A DNA stretch of 64,000 nucleotides from Ilex aquifolium (GCA_951799425.1 OX637394.1:2181501-2245500), one strand, 5' to 3'; counted from the first letter of the stretch, positions 44,865-57,965 are shown. A program made the numbers and translations. The notes: generated from the letters alone by a model not told the origin.

Positions 44865-47800
44865 ATGGCCACGCCACCACCTAGTAGCCGGCTACAAGTT
44901 ATGTTACAGTCGGCGGTGCAAACGGTTCAATGGACTTATAGTCTCTTCTGGCAATTATGTCCACAACAAAGGTAATTGGGTTAAAGCAATAAAAACCCAT
45001 TTGTGGGGATAAATTGCTTGGTTTGATCCTATATTGGCGTCAGATTTGAACAAAAATCGGATGTTTTTCGGCTTAATCTATGTATTTTGGTGGTGTAGGG
45101 TCTTGGTATGGGCTGATGGGTATTACAATGGAGCAATAAAGACTAGGAAGACAGTGCAGCCGATGGAAGTTAGCGCCGAAGAGGCATCGCTTCAAAGAAG
45201 CCAACAGCTCAGGGAGCTCTACGATACACTGTCCGCCGGAGAGTCGAACCAGCCAACACGCCGTCCTTCTGCTGCCTTGTCGCCGGAGGATTTGACGGAA
45301 TCGGAATGGTTCTATTTGATGTGTGTCTCTTTCTCTTTTCCTCCTGGAGTGGGGTAAGTTCTGCTGAATCCTCTTTCTTTCATTAGCGAATTGAATATGG
45401 GTTGTTACACTTCATTTTCCGCAGAGTTATAGCTTATATGCTCGATGGATTAAATTTCATTTCATGTAATAATGGAGCTCCATGCAGAAATAAGCAAGTA
45501 CAAGTAGAAAATAGTTTTTTTTTTCCCCCTTTTAAGTCTTTTTGTGGTTGACAATTAGTATGCAAAAACACACCGACTCAAACCAATGGTCTCTCTCTCT
45601 CTCTAGTCTCTTCTCTTCTCTTTCTGATCTCTCATATATTTCTTTCAAAATTTCGATCTTTCAATAAATTCCAGTTCCCATTCAAGGATAGTAGGACATT
45701 CACTAATCGTGCACATAGCCCAATGATTCCTATATGTGGAGGAACATAAAATGAAGTACCCTCTCTTTCTCTCTCTCTCTCTCTCTTTCTAAGTCTGTGA
45801 GGGTGGGTGTGCAAATGAAATGCAGGAAAGCAAGGACACACTAGAAGAGTTAGTCAGAGTGTAAGGACGCTGTGTTAGTATAAGTTGCATTTTGACGTGA
45901 GTAGTTTATTGACCAACAAAGTTCTTGGAAACAAAAACTGCTTTTGATCTGCTTTTTCTTTTTCTATGGACCACATATAGTTAAAATAATTAACGCTGCC
46001 CTTAAGTTAGGTGAGAACCACCACCACCACCATGTCGTCTTCTTCCCATTAAGTTCTTCTTGGTTTCTGGTACAGAGTTTGAGTAATGGTCAATTTTCTA
46101 GATTATGTTTCAGAACAGGTTAAGATTGCAAACTACTTGCGAGACTGTTTATTATATTTTTCTCGGACTCTCTTATTATTAAATGACTTGAAGAGAAGTA
46201 AAATATAGGAAAGAGATTGAATATTGGTTTAAGAGTAATCAAAGTCTAAATATACTTAAAAATTAAATTTAATAAAATAAATTGTAGATCTCAATAAATT
46301 TTGGGATGAAGTAATTCTGACACAGGAAAGACCGGGAGCGTGTAATATTAATTACCACACAGCTAAAGTTAGCCACTACCTCTGACTGAACACATTCTCT
46401 CTCTCTCTGCGGTCCATACAATAGTCATATGCTTCGGTTCTTGTCTTTTATATTTAACCTGTAAAAGCTTACCTTCTTTATGCACAATAAAAGCTGCCTC
46501 TCGAGTTTTGATCCGTACACCCTCTGTCAGGGAAAAATATTCATTCTAATGGTGATCTATGTCAGTATTATTACGTAGTATTACCAATTAATAATATATA
46601 AATAAATAAGAAAATGGATCCCATACGAACCAATAATTATCTATTCATGTAAACAAATAATTACTCGTCCATGTAAGCGAATAATTATCCACTCTTCTTC
46701 GTCAATAATTGTCCAAATAGGATTCACTTTACCCATTTGGAGTTTATTATTGATTGATGATACTGTGTCATCAATGCTGACATGATATTACTATTATATT
46801 GAATATTCAAAACCAAAACCAGGAAAAAAAAATTCAGTGCTCATTGAATACCATATTTTACACATCACCTCTAAAATGGACATTCTCAATCAAATGTTGT
46901 TACTTCTAAAAGTTGTTAGAATTTATTTTTTAAGAAATCAATGCGTATATCCCACAAACTAGTTTTATGACAGTTTTTCATTGAATACTCTATGGGTGTG
47001 TTTGCTTTAGGTATTAAGAAAGAAGAATTGAAAAAAATATGTCTGGGCCCACCTTATCCTTTTTATTCTCATGTTTAGATGCACACTTCGAGTCCAGTAT
47101 TATCACCTAGAAATAATTTAGGTTCGGATGAATAGTGCATTTTATAGCTACATACACCTTCTTAAATAAACCCACCTATTTGGTGGGTTTAAATAGTCAA
47201 GTTAGAGTATGTTTTGGCAAAAAACAGTTTTACCCTCAAGAATCTTTAGAATATAATTATCTTAAAGTTTTTTTGGTAATTTAATGTTTATACCATCATT
47301 GAATACTCCATTCAAATAAAGTATTAGATGAGATAAATGTGGGACCCACTACTTTTGAATACTTGAACCAAACATGTGATGAGGAAGCACTATAACTATA
47401 ATTAGTCCAAAGCCCGGATGAATAGGTATGGGATAGACATGTTTGTTCAATCCAATCTTTCCTAATGCCTAAACCAAACACACCAGCACTGACCAAGGTG
47501 GTTGTACATTGGCCACACAGCACATTTAGGAAGTTTATATTTTTTATTGTGAAAAGTAATGTTATTTGAATTTAAAAGTTCAACCTCTAACATTTATTGA
47601 TAGATATAGTAGTTGACACTGCCCAAGTACATGTTATTATAACGGTTGAAACTTTCTAGTGGAACCATATTAGGTGCCTCATTTTTAAGTTAGGTCAGAA
47701 TTTTGGAATTTCAATTGGTATTTTTTGAAATTAATTAAAAAATTCTAATTCAGACAAGTTGTGCATATATTTATTTGTGTTTGACAAGCAGTGATTTGTT

Positions 47801-48862
47801 AATGAATATATGTGTCGGTGATATGCAGCTTGCCGGGAAAGGCATATGTAAAGCGGCATCATGTATGGCTTACCGGCGCCAATGAAGTCGATAGCAAAGT
47901 CTTTTCTAGAGCTATTCTAGCCAAGGTACATATCTCTTGCATGGCAATGCCTCTAGTGAATCCACAATGTATTCATGGGCGCATTTGATTTGCTATGACA
48001 ATGAACCTTCTTGGCTGTGTATTGATTTTTAGTGAATTGAATTGCTCTCTGGTCTTTGATTTGAAAACAAATGTTTTCACATTTCAACTTGTGTGTAATC
48101 CTGGAACTAGCTAGATAACTAACTTCTTTCTTTTCTTTGATGTATGATGATGTTAAACGTTATGCCACTGCGACAGAGTGCCCGCGTACAGGTATGATTT
48201 CGTGCTCACTTCATTAAAGATTCTGTTTGCGTGATTTTTATCCAAGTATTTATACTGTATTTGGCTATTGATTTTGATACGGCTTTGCAGACTGTCGTAT
48301 GCATTCCACTACTCGATGGTGTTGTGGAGCTAGGATCAACAGAAAGGGTAAACATCATATACACTGCTAATAAATCTTTACACATGAGGGGTAACTTAGA
48401 GAGGATGAACAAATGTATAGAGTCTTATCTTTTATACGAGTAATTGGATATGTTGTAAGTTCTTAAATTAGGATCAAATAACATTTAGACTCAAACCCCG
48501 TGGCAGCATGTCACAAGAGAGCGATCCACTCTGATATTATAAAGTGTGACCATGTGCCTGCATTTTGGAAATTGATTACTCCAACCGACTATTTGAACTT
48601 GGTGAAATATAGTTGATAATTTAGTGGTAGTATTACAGCTCTTGTGCTCTTGCAGGTTCAAGAGGACCTTGGTTTCATCCAACAGGTGAAGAGCTTTTTC
48701 ATTGACCACAACCACCTGCCTCTACCCCCCAAGCCTGCTCTTTCTGAGCATTCCACTTCAAACCCAGCCTCATCATCAGACCATGCACGTTTTCAATCCC
48801 TTTCAATGCCATCGACGTATGCAACAGAAGATCCACTGGCCAATACCAATCAAATAGATGCT

Positions 48863-48894
<32 letters not shown>

Positions 48895-51011
48895 GGAAGA
48901 AGAAGAAGATGAGGATGACGAGGAAGAAGGAGAAGAAGAAGAAGAGGTGGACATAGACTCAGAAGCTGAAACAGTCCGTAACAATGGGCTGTCCAGGGCT
49001 CAACAAAACCCTCAAACTGTAACACAAGGTGTAGCCGCGGCTGAGCCGAGTGAGCTAATGCAGCTGGATATGTCGGAGGATATTAGGGTTGGGTCACCTG
49101 ATGATGGCTCCAATAACTTGGACTCGGATTTCCACTTGCTAGCTGTGAGCCAAGCCGGAAATCCGACCGATCATCAACCTCGAGCTGATTTGTATAGGGC
49201 AGAGTCCAGTCGTAGATGGCCAATCTTGCTAAACTCGTTGGGCAACAATCTTCAACCTCCTCATTCAGGTATGATTCTACTTGGGCTTTCACCACCTTAA
49301 GAGACAACATAAATGTTGGGATTCACAGTGAAATCAATTATCGTAATTATCAAGTCTAGTTTTTAAGTTTATGTAGCATTATTCAAAAAAAATTCATGCA
49401 TTTGAGTTTCTCAATCAGATGTCTTTTCGTAACCAACCTCCGACTCTATGCTTTTTTTTTTGGTCAAGCCGACTCCATGTTATTTGGGACTCAATAAAGA
49501 CTTCAAATAATATGTTGTCATGTCATTTGAGTTTTAAATTTGGTCAGTGTAACATTATTCTTACTTTAATGGAGAAATCGAAGTACGACTTTTAAGTCAA
49601 AAAAAAGTGACCACAACAAACCCTAACCTCAAAATTCAACGTTTGTTTCTCTTTTTCTCCCCTTGTTAATGTTGTATAGTTGTTAGCTTGTCTTTCTAAT
49701 TATTCGTTTAATTTAATGATATTATTTGAATTTAATTTATTAATCTAATATATTATAATAATTATTGAGTTGGTAGATAGCCCCCCAACTAATATTGGAG
49801 TCTATTTTAAATTTAATACTAATGATTAATTTAAGTTAACAAATTAGATTGGAAAACTAGCATTGCACTTGCTCTTGCTCTTGTTCTTATTCTATCGTTC
49901 TTTCTTTCACGGACTTTTGCACAGGAGGAGGGCTTGCATTAGAAGAATTAACGCAGGAAGACACCCACTACTCTCAAACAGTCTCAACCATCCTTCAACA
50001 CCAATCCACCCGGTGGTCCGACCCATCCTCCACCGCCTACGCCATCATGTACTCCATCCAATCATCCTTCACCAAGTGGTCCACCACCCCTCCCGACCAC
50101 CACCACCACCCCCACCACCAAGTCCCCGTCAAAGCCTTTTCTCAGTGCCTCCTCAAATACGTACTGTTCAGCGTCCCCTACCTCCACACCAAGCACCAGG
50201 AAGAACTCTCTCCAAAGTCTCGCGACATCATTGCCGACTCTGCGTCCCGGTTTCGAAAAGGAACGCCTCAAGAAGAGCTCAGTGCCAACCATGTTCTTGC
50301 CGAACGACGCCGTAGAGAGAAGCTCAATGAACGGTTCATCATATTGAGGTCTCTCGTGCCGTTCGTGACTAAAATGGACAAGGCCTCAATTCTTGGAGAC
50401 ACCATAGAGTACGTGAAGCAACTGCGTAAGAAAATTCAGGATCTTGAGGCAAAGACCCATCAGATGGAGATTGATCAACGGTCCAGAATGGTGGACCCAC
50501 AAAAGTCAAATGGTAGCTTGAGAGAGCAGAGAAGTGGGGTCACGGCCGTTGATAGGGCTATGGTGGTCCCAGGTTCGGATAAGAGGAAAATGAGGATAGT
50601 GGAGGGGAGTGGTGGAGCGAAGTCGAAGGTGGTGAATTCGCTGACGCAGACGGTGGTGGCCGGAGAGGCGGTGCAAGTGGAAGTGTCTATAATTGAGAGA
50701 GATGCATTGGTGGAGCTTCAATGTCCGTACAGGGAGGGCTTGTTATTGGATGTGATGCAGTCGATGAGGGAGCTCCGGGTGGAGATCGTGAGCGTCCAAT
50801 CATCGCTAAATAATGGGGTCTTTGTTGCAGAATTGAGAGCTAAGGTATGATATTTTCGATCTTGGCCGTCCAATAACAAATATAAGATGTGATGTTTAGA
50901 TCTTGATAATTTTTTTTTTTTATTTTTCAGGTTAAGGAGAGTATAAATGGCAAGAAAGCGACTATCATGGAGGTAAAGAGGGCAATTCACCAAATAATAC
51001 CCCAAAACTGA
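44865..51011 (+). CDS. TT8: TT8/AN1-like bHLH (subgroup IIIf) regulator of flavonoid pathway
   Basis: Eight exons join in phase to 714 aa: 44865-44971, 45099-45353, 47829-47925, 48177-48191, 48291-48347, 48656-49268, 49925-50844, 50931-51011. An in-frame TGA precedes the ATG. The MYC-type N-domain (about residues 10-230: WTYSLFWQLCPQQR, DGYYNGAIKTRKT, LTESEWFYLMCVSFSFPPG, GANEVDSKVFSRAILAKSA) is where R2R3-MYB and WD40 partners bind. It is followed by an acidic Glu-rich tract (about 246-280), a bHLH (about 503-552, HVLAERRRREKLNERF with all E-box-reading H, E, R residues) and a C-terminal ACT-like domain. TT8/AN1 acts in the nucleus in the MBW complex to switch on late anthocyanin and proanthocyanidin genes. 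Longer than Arabidopsis TT8, closer to asterid AN1. Exon 4 is a 15-nt microexon. Intron 2 is 2.5 kb with MITEs. Confidence 0.95.
46559..46790. mobile_element. MITE-like inverted repeat in TT8 intron 2
   Basis: The left arm ATGTCAGTATTATTACGTAG and the right-arm complement ATGTCAGCATTGATGACACAG continue with ACCAAT.AATAATA and end inward at AAATGGATCC / GGATTCACTTT. Ends are approximate and no target duplication was identified. Confidence 0.5.
46995..47484. mobile_element. MITE in TT8 intron 2 (490 bp)
   Basis: Termini GGTGTGTTTGCTTTAGGTATTA / complement GGTGTGTTTGGTTTAGGCATTA, with 19 of 22 positions matching and further complementarity inward (AAGAAAG / GGAAAGA). No target duplication could be fixed. 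Confidence 0.72.
48863..48952 (+). repeat. (GAA/GAG)n coding trinucleotide tract in TT8 exon 6
   Basis: GAA/GAG codons, broken by a few Asp and one Gly, encode the acidic tract of TT8. Such tracts vary in length by slippage without breaking the frame. Confidence 0.85.
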
Positions 51012-53689
51012 CTCCTACTTATTATATTAGGAAGTGGGAGTGGGATTCCTCCGTTATACTTTCTTATAAATTTATTTAAGAATAAATTATTCACCGTGAA
51101 TTCAGATAAGAACAGCCGCTATGAGGGAGTTCTCGAAGTATGCATGGTGAATGACTTACGCTTAAATAAATTTGAGAGAAAATATATTAGAAAAAATCTC
51201 AAACTTATTTATATAGAACCAAATTTTTATAGAATTGTGTGATCGGTAGTCGATGATCAATGTGATGATTAGTTATAAACTAATTAGGTATAATATTCAA
51301 GACCAAGTGTAATATGACAATAGCTAGGCCAAGTGTTCTAGCAAACAATGCAATACAAACATAATTCTCAGCTTAAATGTAGAATATAAGTTGTAGGGGA
51401 GTTTGCCAATAAAAACATGATTAATTATGCGTTTTACCTTCAAAGTTTACTATGATTATTATTTTGGTCTATTAATTATAATATGCAGATCATATTGACC
51501 ATTTTTTGAGCTAGTTGAAATAGGTTGATTTTTTATTGGCTTTGAACTAAAATAAGTCACTTATTTATGCTGATTTAAGAAATTAATTTTATGAGTTTTT
51601 TTTTCTTTTTATTTTTGAGTTTTGTCGTGGATCCTACATTACTTTTTAGTTTATTAAATTAATAAAATATTATTAATAAATTGAAATTCATATTTTGGAA
51701 ATTACTATACATAATCTATACATATATATAATAATTTTTTTATTTTGGCACAAAAAAACTAGAAAGTCACTCTAAACGGATTTTTCAATAAAGAACACTC
51801 CAAATAATTTATTATTACTATTAAAAATTAAAATCAAGCTTTGAGAGTACCTCAGTGGTTATGCCCAAATGTACTGACCCTAAGATTGAGGATTCAAGCA
51901 TTGGTACCTCCTCTCAAATTAAAAATTATTAAAATAATTTATTTATTGTTTCCGTTTTAGGTCCCAAAATATCTTACCCTCCCCTACATTAAACTCCATC
52001 AAATAAAAGAGTATCAGTTTGATCATCCCCAGAATAGTCTCTAGAAGTTAGAACTTTAGAATTTATTGCCTAACTCAGAGCAGAAATGCTAGACCGACCA
52101 AAAAATAGAATAAAAATAAGAATTAAATGACGTTTAATAGAAATAATAATATTTTTTTATCGCACTTTTATTCATTTAAAATTCAAAATTTACTTATCAT
52201 AGTAATTATCACATTATTTGGGCTCTATTTTTGTCTCATTTTTTAATCGGTCAACCAATACTCAGACAAGGTTGTTATCCCTCTTCTTCGGAAGGGTGAA
52301 GATGAAGATATCATGAGCCAATGACTTCTGTTTTCTGTTTTTTGATCTTTTTGTTTGTATCACTAAAAGGTACATTCGTGCTTGTTTTATGTGAGAAAGT
52401 AGCTATTTTTTAGGGAATTTTTTGTTTTGTAGTGTTTTTTTAAATAAAATTTTGGTACTTTTTGTTTTTTTTTCTTCTAAATAGTATGCTTTATTTTGTG
52501 ATTTTTTTCCTTTGTATGCCTTTGCTCCAATCTGAATCGTAGACGAATACACACGCAAAATATATTCAAACTCATTTTTGATACACTAAGATGAATACTT
52601 TTGTTTTCTGACGACAATTTTTTGCAAAAATATATATTTGAAGAAAGTCTTACTCCATTACCTAAATAATAAATTAGGTGTCTAATAATTAATTCACATT
52701 TTAATTATTAATTTATTCTATAGGTCTTTGATTATCTAATCTACCATTTATTTAGATATCTTTTTTATATTTTTTAGGTATTTGCACATTTAATTATATT
52801 ATAGAATTATTAATTTTTATTTTATTAAATAGATTAATTAAATCGTTTATAATATTATTATATTATTGCATACTAAGTAACTAAAACATAAAATATAACA
52901 TATATTTGACAGTAAAATTCAATTTCATATAATAGAAAATTGGATGTAACTATATTCATAATAAATGAGTTCAAAAGAATTTAAAAGTCCTTATAAAAAT
53001 GTCCAAAATAAGTTGAAAATCAAATATGAGTTATTTTTTTGAACATGCAAATAAGAGTAAAAAACAAAAATTAGATGAAAGTATATAGGTGAGTATAATT
53101 GATTTTATTATAATATTTAGAGATAAAATAGAAAATCAAAAAAATTTCGTAAATGTTGACTTTTATAAATAGTAATAGATTAAAATTTTGAAACAATTTT
53201 AACAAAGAAAAAGTTATCAAAAGATGTGTAAGTTTTGCATTTTCAGTTAAGTAGTCCGACAGAAAAGGCCAAAAACAGGCAAAGGATATATTTCCATCCA
53301 GTCAGTCAGATTCACTGTAATAAACAAAACTGGACTTGACCCAATACCCATATTTGCCCACAAAATCATACAGTATAGACAATGATATAAAAATAACTAT
53401 TATATTTTCCCTTCTTATGTCTAAATGGGTGAATAGAAACATAGTCTTACAAAAATGAGTATCATAAATCATTAAATATGAAATTAATAACATGAATAAA
53501 TATAGATAAAGTTAGGCATGAACATATGAATTGAATCACAAGAGGTTTTCACCCCCTCGAAACTGTTTTTCTATCCCCATTCGAGTAGTGCTATTACTAC
53601 ATAATTTGTTTATTTAATTCATTCGTGTCATTTATTAGCAACAAGAATAAAAAAAAATGGATAAATAAATTAGATTCAAATAATTTTAT
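51012..53689. other. TT8 3' flank, AT-rich; one MITE-like pair
   Basis: No gene. An imperfect inverted repeat at about 52084-52262 (AAATGCTAGACCGACCAAAAAATAG with complement AGTATTGGTTGACCGATTAAAAAATG) is probably a MITE. The rest is very AT-rich. Confidence 0.45.
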
Positions 53690-54214
53690 GGGATAATTGT
53701 TTTTTACCTCCTTGTGGTTTTAGATAGATACACCTTACCTACTTGACGTTTAAAATTATGTACATTACCCCATTAAAGTTATGTACCAAAATGAAATAAT
53801 TAACACCGTTAATAGAATAATAAAATTATCATACTACCCTTTTTTTTTTAATGAGAATAGAAAATTAGCTTCCAATTATTCATTTAATGGATAATAAATG
53901 AATAGAATTAGCTTCAAATTATTCATTTAATGGATAATTAAATCTGGGAATAGAAACTTACTCATTTAATAACCCTAGCTATTTTAGTATAAAGGGCATT
54001 TTAGGCACTTAGATAATATTTTTTTGGAGGGAAACAATGAAAACAAAGTCCACAACATATTTTGAGTATGTGAAGTACACTCTCCGCTAAGTTGGATGAT
54101 AAAAGTAACGGTTTTACTTTGGTACATAACTATAAAGGGGTTATGTGCATAATTTTAAACGTTAAGTAGATAAGGTATTTTTAGACGAAACCACGGGTAG
54201 AAAACAATTAACCC
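53690..54214. mobile_element. Mutator-like MITE (525 bp)
   Basis: The ends GGGATAATTGTTTTTTACC / complement GGGTTAATTGTTTTCTACC have arms alignable for about 100 bp (ACTTGACGTTTAAAATTATG / ACTTAACGTTTAAAATTATG, GTTATGTACCAAA in both). Flanks TAATTTTAT and TAATTTGAC share TAATTT. A 44-bp internal direct repeat (ATTATTCATTTAATGGATAA) lies at its centre. Confidence 0.78.
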
Positions 54215-54813
54215 TAATTTGACTTCACCGATCTGATCACTGCTTCTGTTACAGCCTTACAGGTCATGCCAAGGAAGAGAAATTACCCTTTGTCTGGTCG
54301 GGGTGGCCCTCTGGCTCTGACACTTCTATTTGCTGTACGCTATGTACAGAAGGGTGATGTAATGGAACTAGAAGCTGCCAACATGAATGAAAATAAGAAA
54401 CGACTATAGAAAATGTGACTACACTTGTGATCTCAGGAGATGGAAACTAATTAAGTTCATGATAAAACGAGTGCTACAACACTGCCAACAGAAGGAAAAC
54501 AGCCATTTTCGTGAATTCCAAATTAGACCCGATTTTTACATCTTTTTTGCCCATGAATCAATTAATTTGTTGATACAGACATTACCATGCAACGATCCGG
54601 GATGCTTCATTGGAGATCAAATATATCAAGGCCAAAGTGATAAAACAAAGAATTAAAGCTAATCAGAGAACGCAGAAAACAGGTTGAGATGAAGTGGGAC
54701 AGTCGCTGTAGATGAATGCAAAAAGTGACAACGCTAATAAAACTGCACTATGGTATCAAACAATATGACAAACTTGTCTACAAACTGTCAGAACCTGAAG
54801 ATTGTAAGAGAAC

Positions 54814-56962
54814 TTATCCCTCTTCTGTTGGTGATGTCTTGCAAGCCAAGCCCTTGATTATATGCCTACATTGAAACCTGGGAAAGGGAACAGATATCAG
54901 ATGAGCAACTAATGATAAATCCAATGTCAAAAAGAAACAAGCAGAATACTATTTGTCACTATGCAACAAAAAAATGACACAGATAAGATACCATTGCTTT
55001 AGGACATAAAAATTTTGATACCAGATCAAATCGTTCGAAGTAGAATCCCTCAGATGGATAGAGGTCAGAGATTGAGAATCAGAATGTTGAGTGCCCAATT
55101 CTGGATCTTGGGTTCGGCACTTAAATCGTAATCTGAAAGGCACTACCTGCCACAGAAAATGAAATGAAGGTAAAATGCAGTCCTTTTGGGCATATACAGA
55201 GAAAAGTGAAGCATGTGTTCGCCTCCATAGTCTTTCCATTCTGCCACTGAAGGAGAGCATGGATCACAGAATGCTTTCGAATAGTGATTAGGGGAGTTTA
55301 TAAGGAAGCCCCCAATTATAAATCGGAATCAGATAAAAGAAATGCAAGAATTGAACAAAGAAATCACACTGGTTCATGGATAAATTTTGCCCATGTGATC
55401 ATTACTATCCAATAGGATGCTCAAAATGATATTACGGATTGTTTACACAAACACAGCAGAAACAAAAGTGCAGATAACAAATGATGAGGCAGCATGGGAC
55501 CCTCAAACAGAAGATCTCAACTGAGGAATCACTTCAAAACTACAACATGCAGACACTCCAAACCCAAGTTCATGCAATGTTCTACCTGAATGATGCACTA
55601 CCACTGATAAATATGACTGCCATACAATCTTAGATTGGATAAAAGATATCAAAACAGTGAGAATCAACCAATGCAAATCTCAATCACGGAATTAATCTAA
55701 TGATGTGCATGGATGCCTGCACAACTATATCAAATGTTACCTTTTTGCTGTATCTGAAGTCCCGCTTGGGAAGAAAATGCAGAGGCAGATTGAAAGAAGA
55801 GGGAGCTTTAACCAATAGGAACAACTTGGTAGGGCCTAAAGGCATCATCAATACACACTATCAAAACAGGCTTTCAAATTGCTGCAATCTCAGTTGCTAA
55901 ACTACCTCTAGAGTAAGAAAAATGCCTATTCAGTTACCGGCATAAGAATCAGATCCTGCACCCTTTGAGATCAGTGCTCGAATAGCCTGTTCCAAAACAA
56001 AAATTACACGTGCCAATGGATATGCAATCTAATCAAGAAGTAAAGTTAGGTGAGAGACCTTTCTTGAAAGCCCTTCTGTTGTTTTGTTCTTCGTAAAATC
56101 ACAAGTGCCTCCAAGAACAACCCTTCCATGGGAAAAGAACAACTCATAAACTTGTTGAGGCCGTAAAGGACTAGCTCCAAGGACCAAAATAGCTTGCTCT
56201 ATATGTGGAACTTCACTTATCGTAACCTGAAGAGCAGTTCTGAGACTAGAAACCGAATTCATGAACTTGTCAAGTCTTCTTATCCCTTGTTTGACCTCTC
56301 TCTTTCTCCCAACATGTTCTCGCCTTATCGACACCCTTACTTCGGATTGTGCAAGAACTGAGTCCTAAAACCAAAAATCCTTACTTTGCCAAAATCAACA
56401 CCCAAATGCTATAATCAAAAGCTACTAGTACCTTCACTTGGTTAACATACCAAATCCTTATACTCTGCTCGCAGTGATTCATATTCAAGACTCAAATCCT
56501 GCAAGATGCTGCTAACAACAAACAAATAAATGATGCATAGACCATTAGCAAACGAACATCAACAAATTCAGGACCTCAAATCATACAACTATATACTAAT
56601 CTTATTTAACCAGAAGATCTAGTTTCATTGGGAGATTCAAAGTAGAAAGTAATCGATAATCTTTTTGGCAGCTATACTTGGCCGTTGAGCAGACTTTGAG
56701 CACATACCATTCGTATTGAACCAATTCAGACCGTACAGTTTGATCGAATTTAATTGCACACGATATGCATTTATCGTAACGGAAAATACTAGGAAAAATT
56801 TACAAATTTCATAAAAATGACTTACGAAGGGATTTGCTGGTGCATGTAGAGTACGAACCCTAGGATGTCCGTGACGACATGGAATATCACAGAACTGTCT
56901 ATAGAATCTGCGGAAGTATCGATGTCCGTGTATTCCATCTCCGATTTTCCTTCTCCTTCCAT
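54814..56962 (-). CDS. p31comet-like (MAD2L1-binding protein) homologue
   Basis: Six exons join in phase to 237 aa: 56962-56826, 56508-56451, 56364-56059, 55986-55938, 55246-55147, 54877-54814. The acidic N-terminus is followed by IFHVVTDILGFVLYMHQQIP, then REVKQGIRRLDKFM, VLGASPLRPQQVYEL and GEHMLHFSLYMPKRTAFY. This pattern I match to plant MAD2L1-binding protein/p31comet, which has a HORMA-like fold and delivers HORMA proteins such as MAD2 (and meiotic axis HORMADs) to the AAA+ ATPase TRIP13/PCH2. It therefore acts in the nucleus in spindle-checkpoint silencing and meiotic axis remodelling (family knowledge). The last exon (GRFQCRHIIKGLACKT, stop at 54814) is chosen because the intron before it, if retained, gives a stop within two codons. 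Confidence 0.8.
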
Positions 56963-57163
56963 CGTCTGCAAATCTTCAAGCTGGCTTTGCAATAAAGAGA
57001 GAGAGAGGAAGTCTGCGCTGGCGATTTGAAATCAGAAGGCCGGGAAGATCATGTTTGGGAACAAGAATAGTGGCATCATAAACTGGAACAAATATGTCGA
57101 CGAGGATAGGCTAACTAGAACTAAGCTATCTGCTATTTGTGAAGCATGCTAGTGGCATTAACT

Positions 57164-57268
57164 TTTTTTTTTTTTTTTGGGGGAAAGGGGAGGGGGAGGG
57201 AACTTGAACCCTTAACCTCAAAAAGACAAAGCCTTCACAAGACAAGAAGTATCATTAGAACAAAGACC
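57164..57268 (-). mobile_element. short tRNA-derived SINE, copy 2
   Basis: On the minus strand the body GGTCTTTGTTCTAATGATAC...CTTGTCTTGTGAAGGC...GGGTTCAAGTTCCC matches the copy at 39531, with a C-rich end and a 16-base A tail (T-run 57164-57179). Flanks share only TTAAC. A related phrase TAACTAGAACTAAGCTAT occurs on both sides (57110 and 57270). Confidence 0.68.
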
Positions 57269-57835
57269 TGTTAACTAGAACTAAGCTATACTTGCTATTA
57301 TTTTTTATACTCCAGGGTGTTTAAGATTGTGTCAACTATTTCTTTTAGCTCTGAGGCAGCCACTGTGGCATGTGCTGACATGTTCATGAGAAATAGAACA
57401 TGTTCATGAGAAACAAGGGTGACTAGCCCTCAAAAAAACTATATTTACTATTTGTGAAATATACCCCTCAACTATTTTTTTCTCCCTATTTCTTCCTTTC
57501 TTTGGAGTGGAATTGGAATGAAACCTGATCTCCTCGCCTCGGGGACTATATCTAGCTTAGCTAAATGTCAAAGCCCAGGAAGGAAGAAAAAGAGCGAAAA
57601 ACAACTGTGGATAATCCACAAAAACCCATTTTTATATAATTAGTCCACTTTATATGATTTATCAAAGAGTAAAATATCAATAATTACGCTACGTAATTCT
57701 TTACCTAGTAAATCCCAAAACCTTAATATTTGTCTTCTTTCTGGAATGCCATCACAGAACAATGGTGAATCATCTCATCCAAATGAATCTGGTAATACAA
57801 ACTTAGTGCAATCAGGTACTAAAGAACTACTATGT

Positions 57836-57965
57836 ATAATATATCTTCTGCAGGCTCTGATTGATGCCACTACTGGCCATGAAGCCATGTCTTTTATGGA
57901 TGATTGCTCGGGTCATAACCGAACGAAAATAGCGCCAAAAGACATGCCACATACAGGCTTCCACA
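57836..57965 (+). pseudogene. Ty3/gypsy reverse-transcriptase relic
   Basis: A plus-strand frame encodes DATTGHEAMSFMDDCSGHN followed by IAPKDMPHTGF. This is the conserved RT block around the first catalytic Asp of gypsy elements (usually D.TAGHE.LSFMDG.SGYNQI...APED...TAF). Only this fragment survives, and no flanking domains are seen. Confidence 0.75.

Noticed and set aside
49863-50315. Separate plus-strand ORF overlapping TT8 exon 7
   Set aside because: It is a shadow in another frame; the bHLH-encoding frame is the conserved one.
54949-55146. Reading VVPFRLRFKCRT as the natural continuation of p31comet
   Set aside because: It is out of phase with the upstream GEHMLHFSLYMPK frame. Using it would lose that conserved segment.
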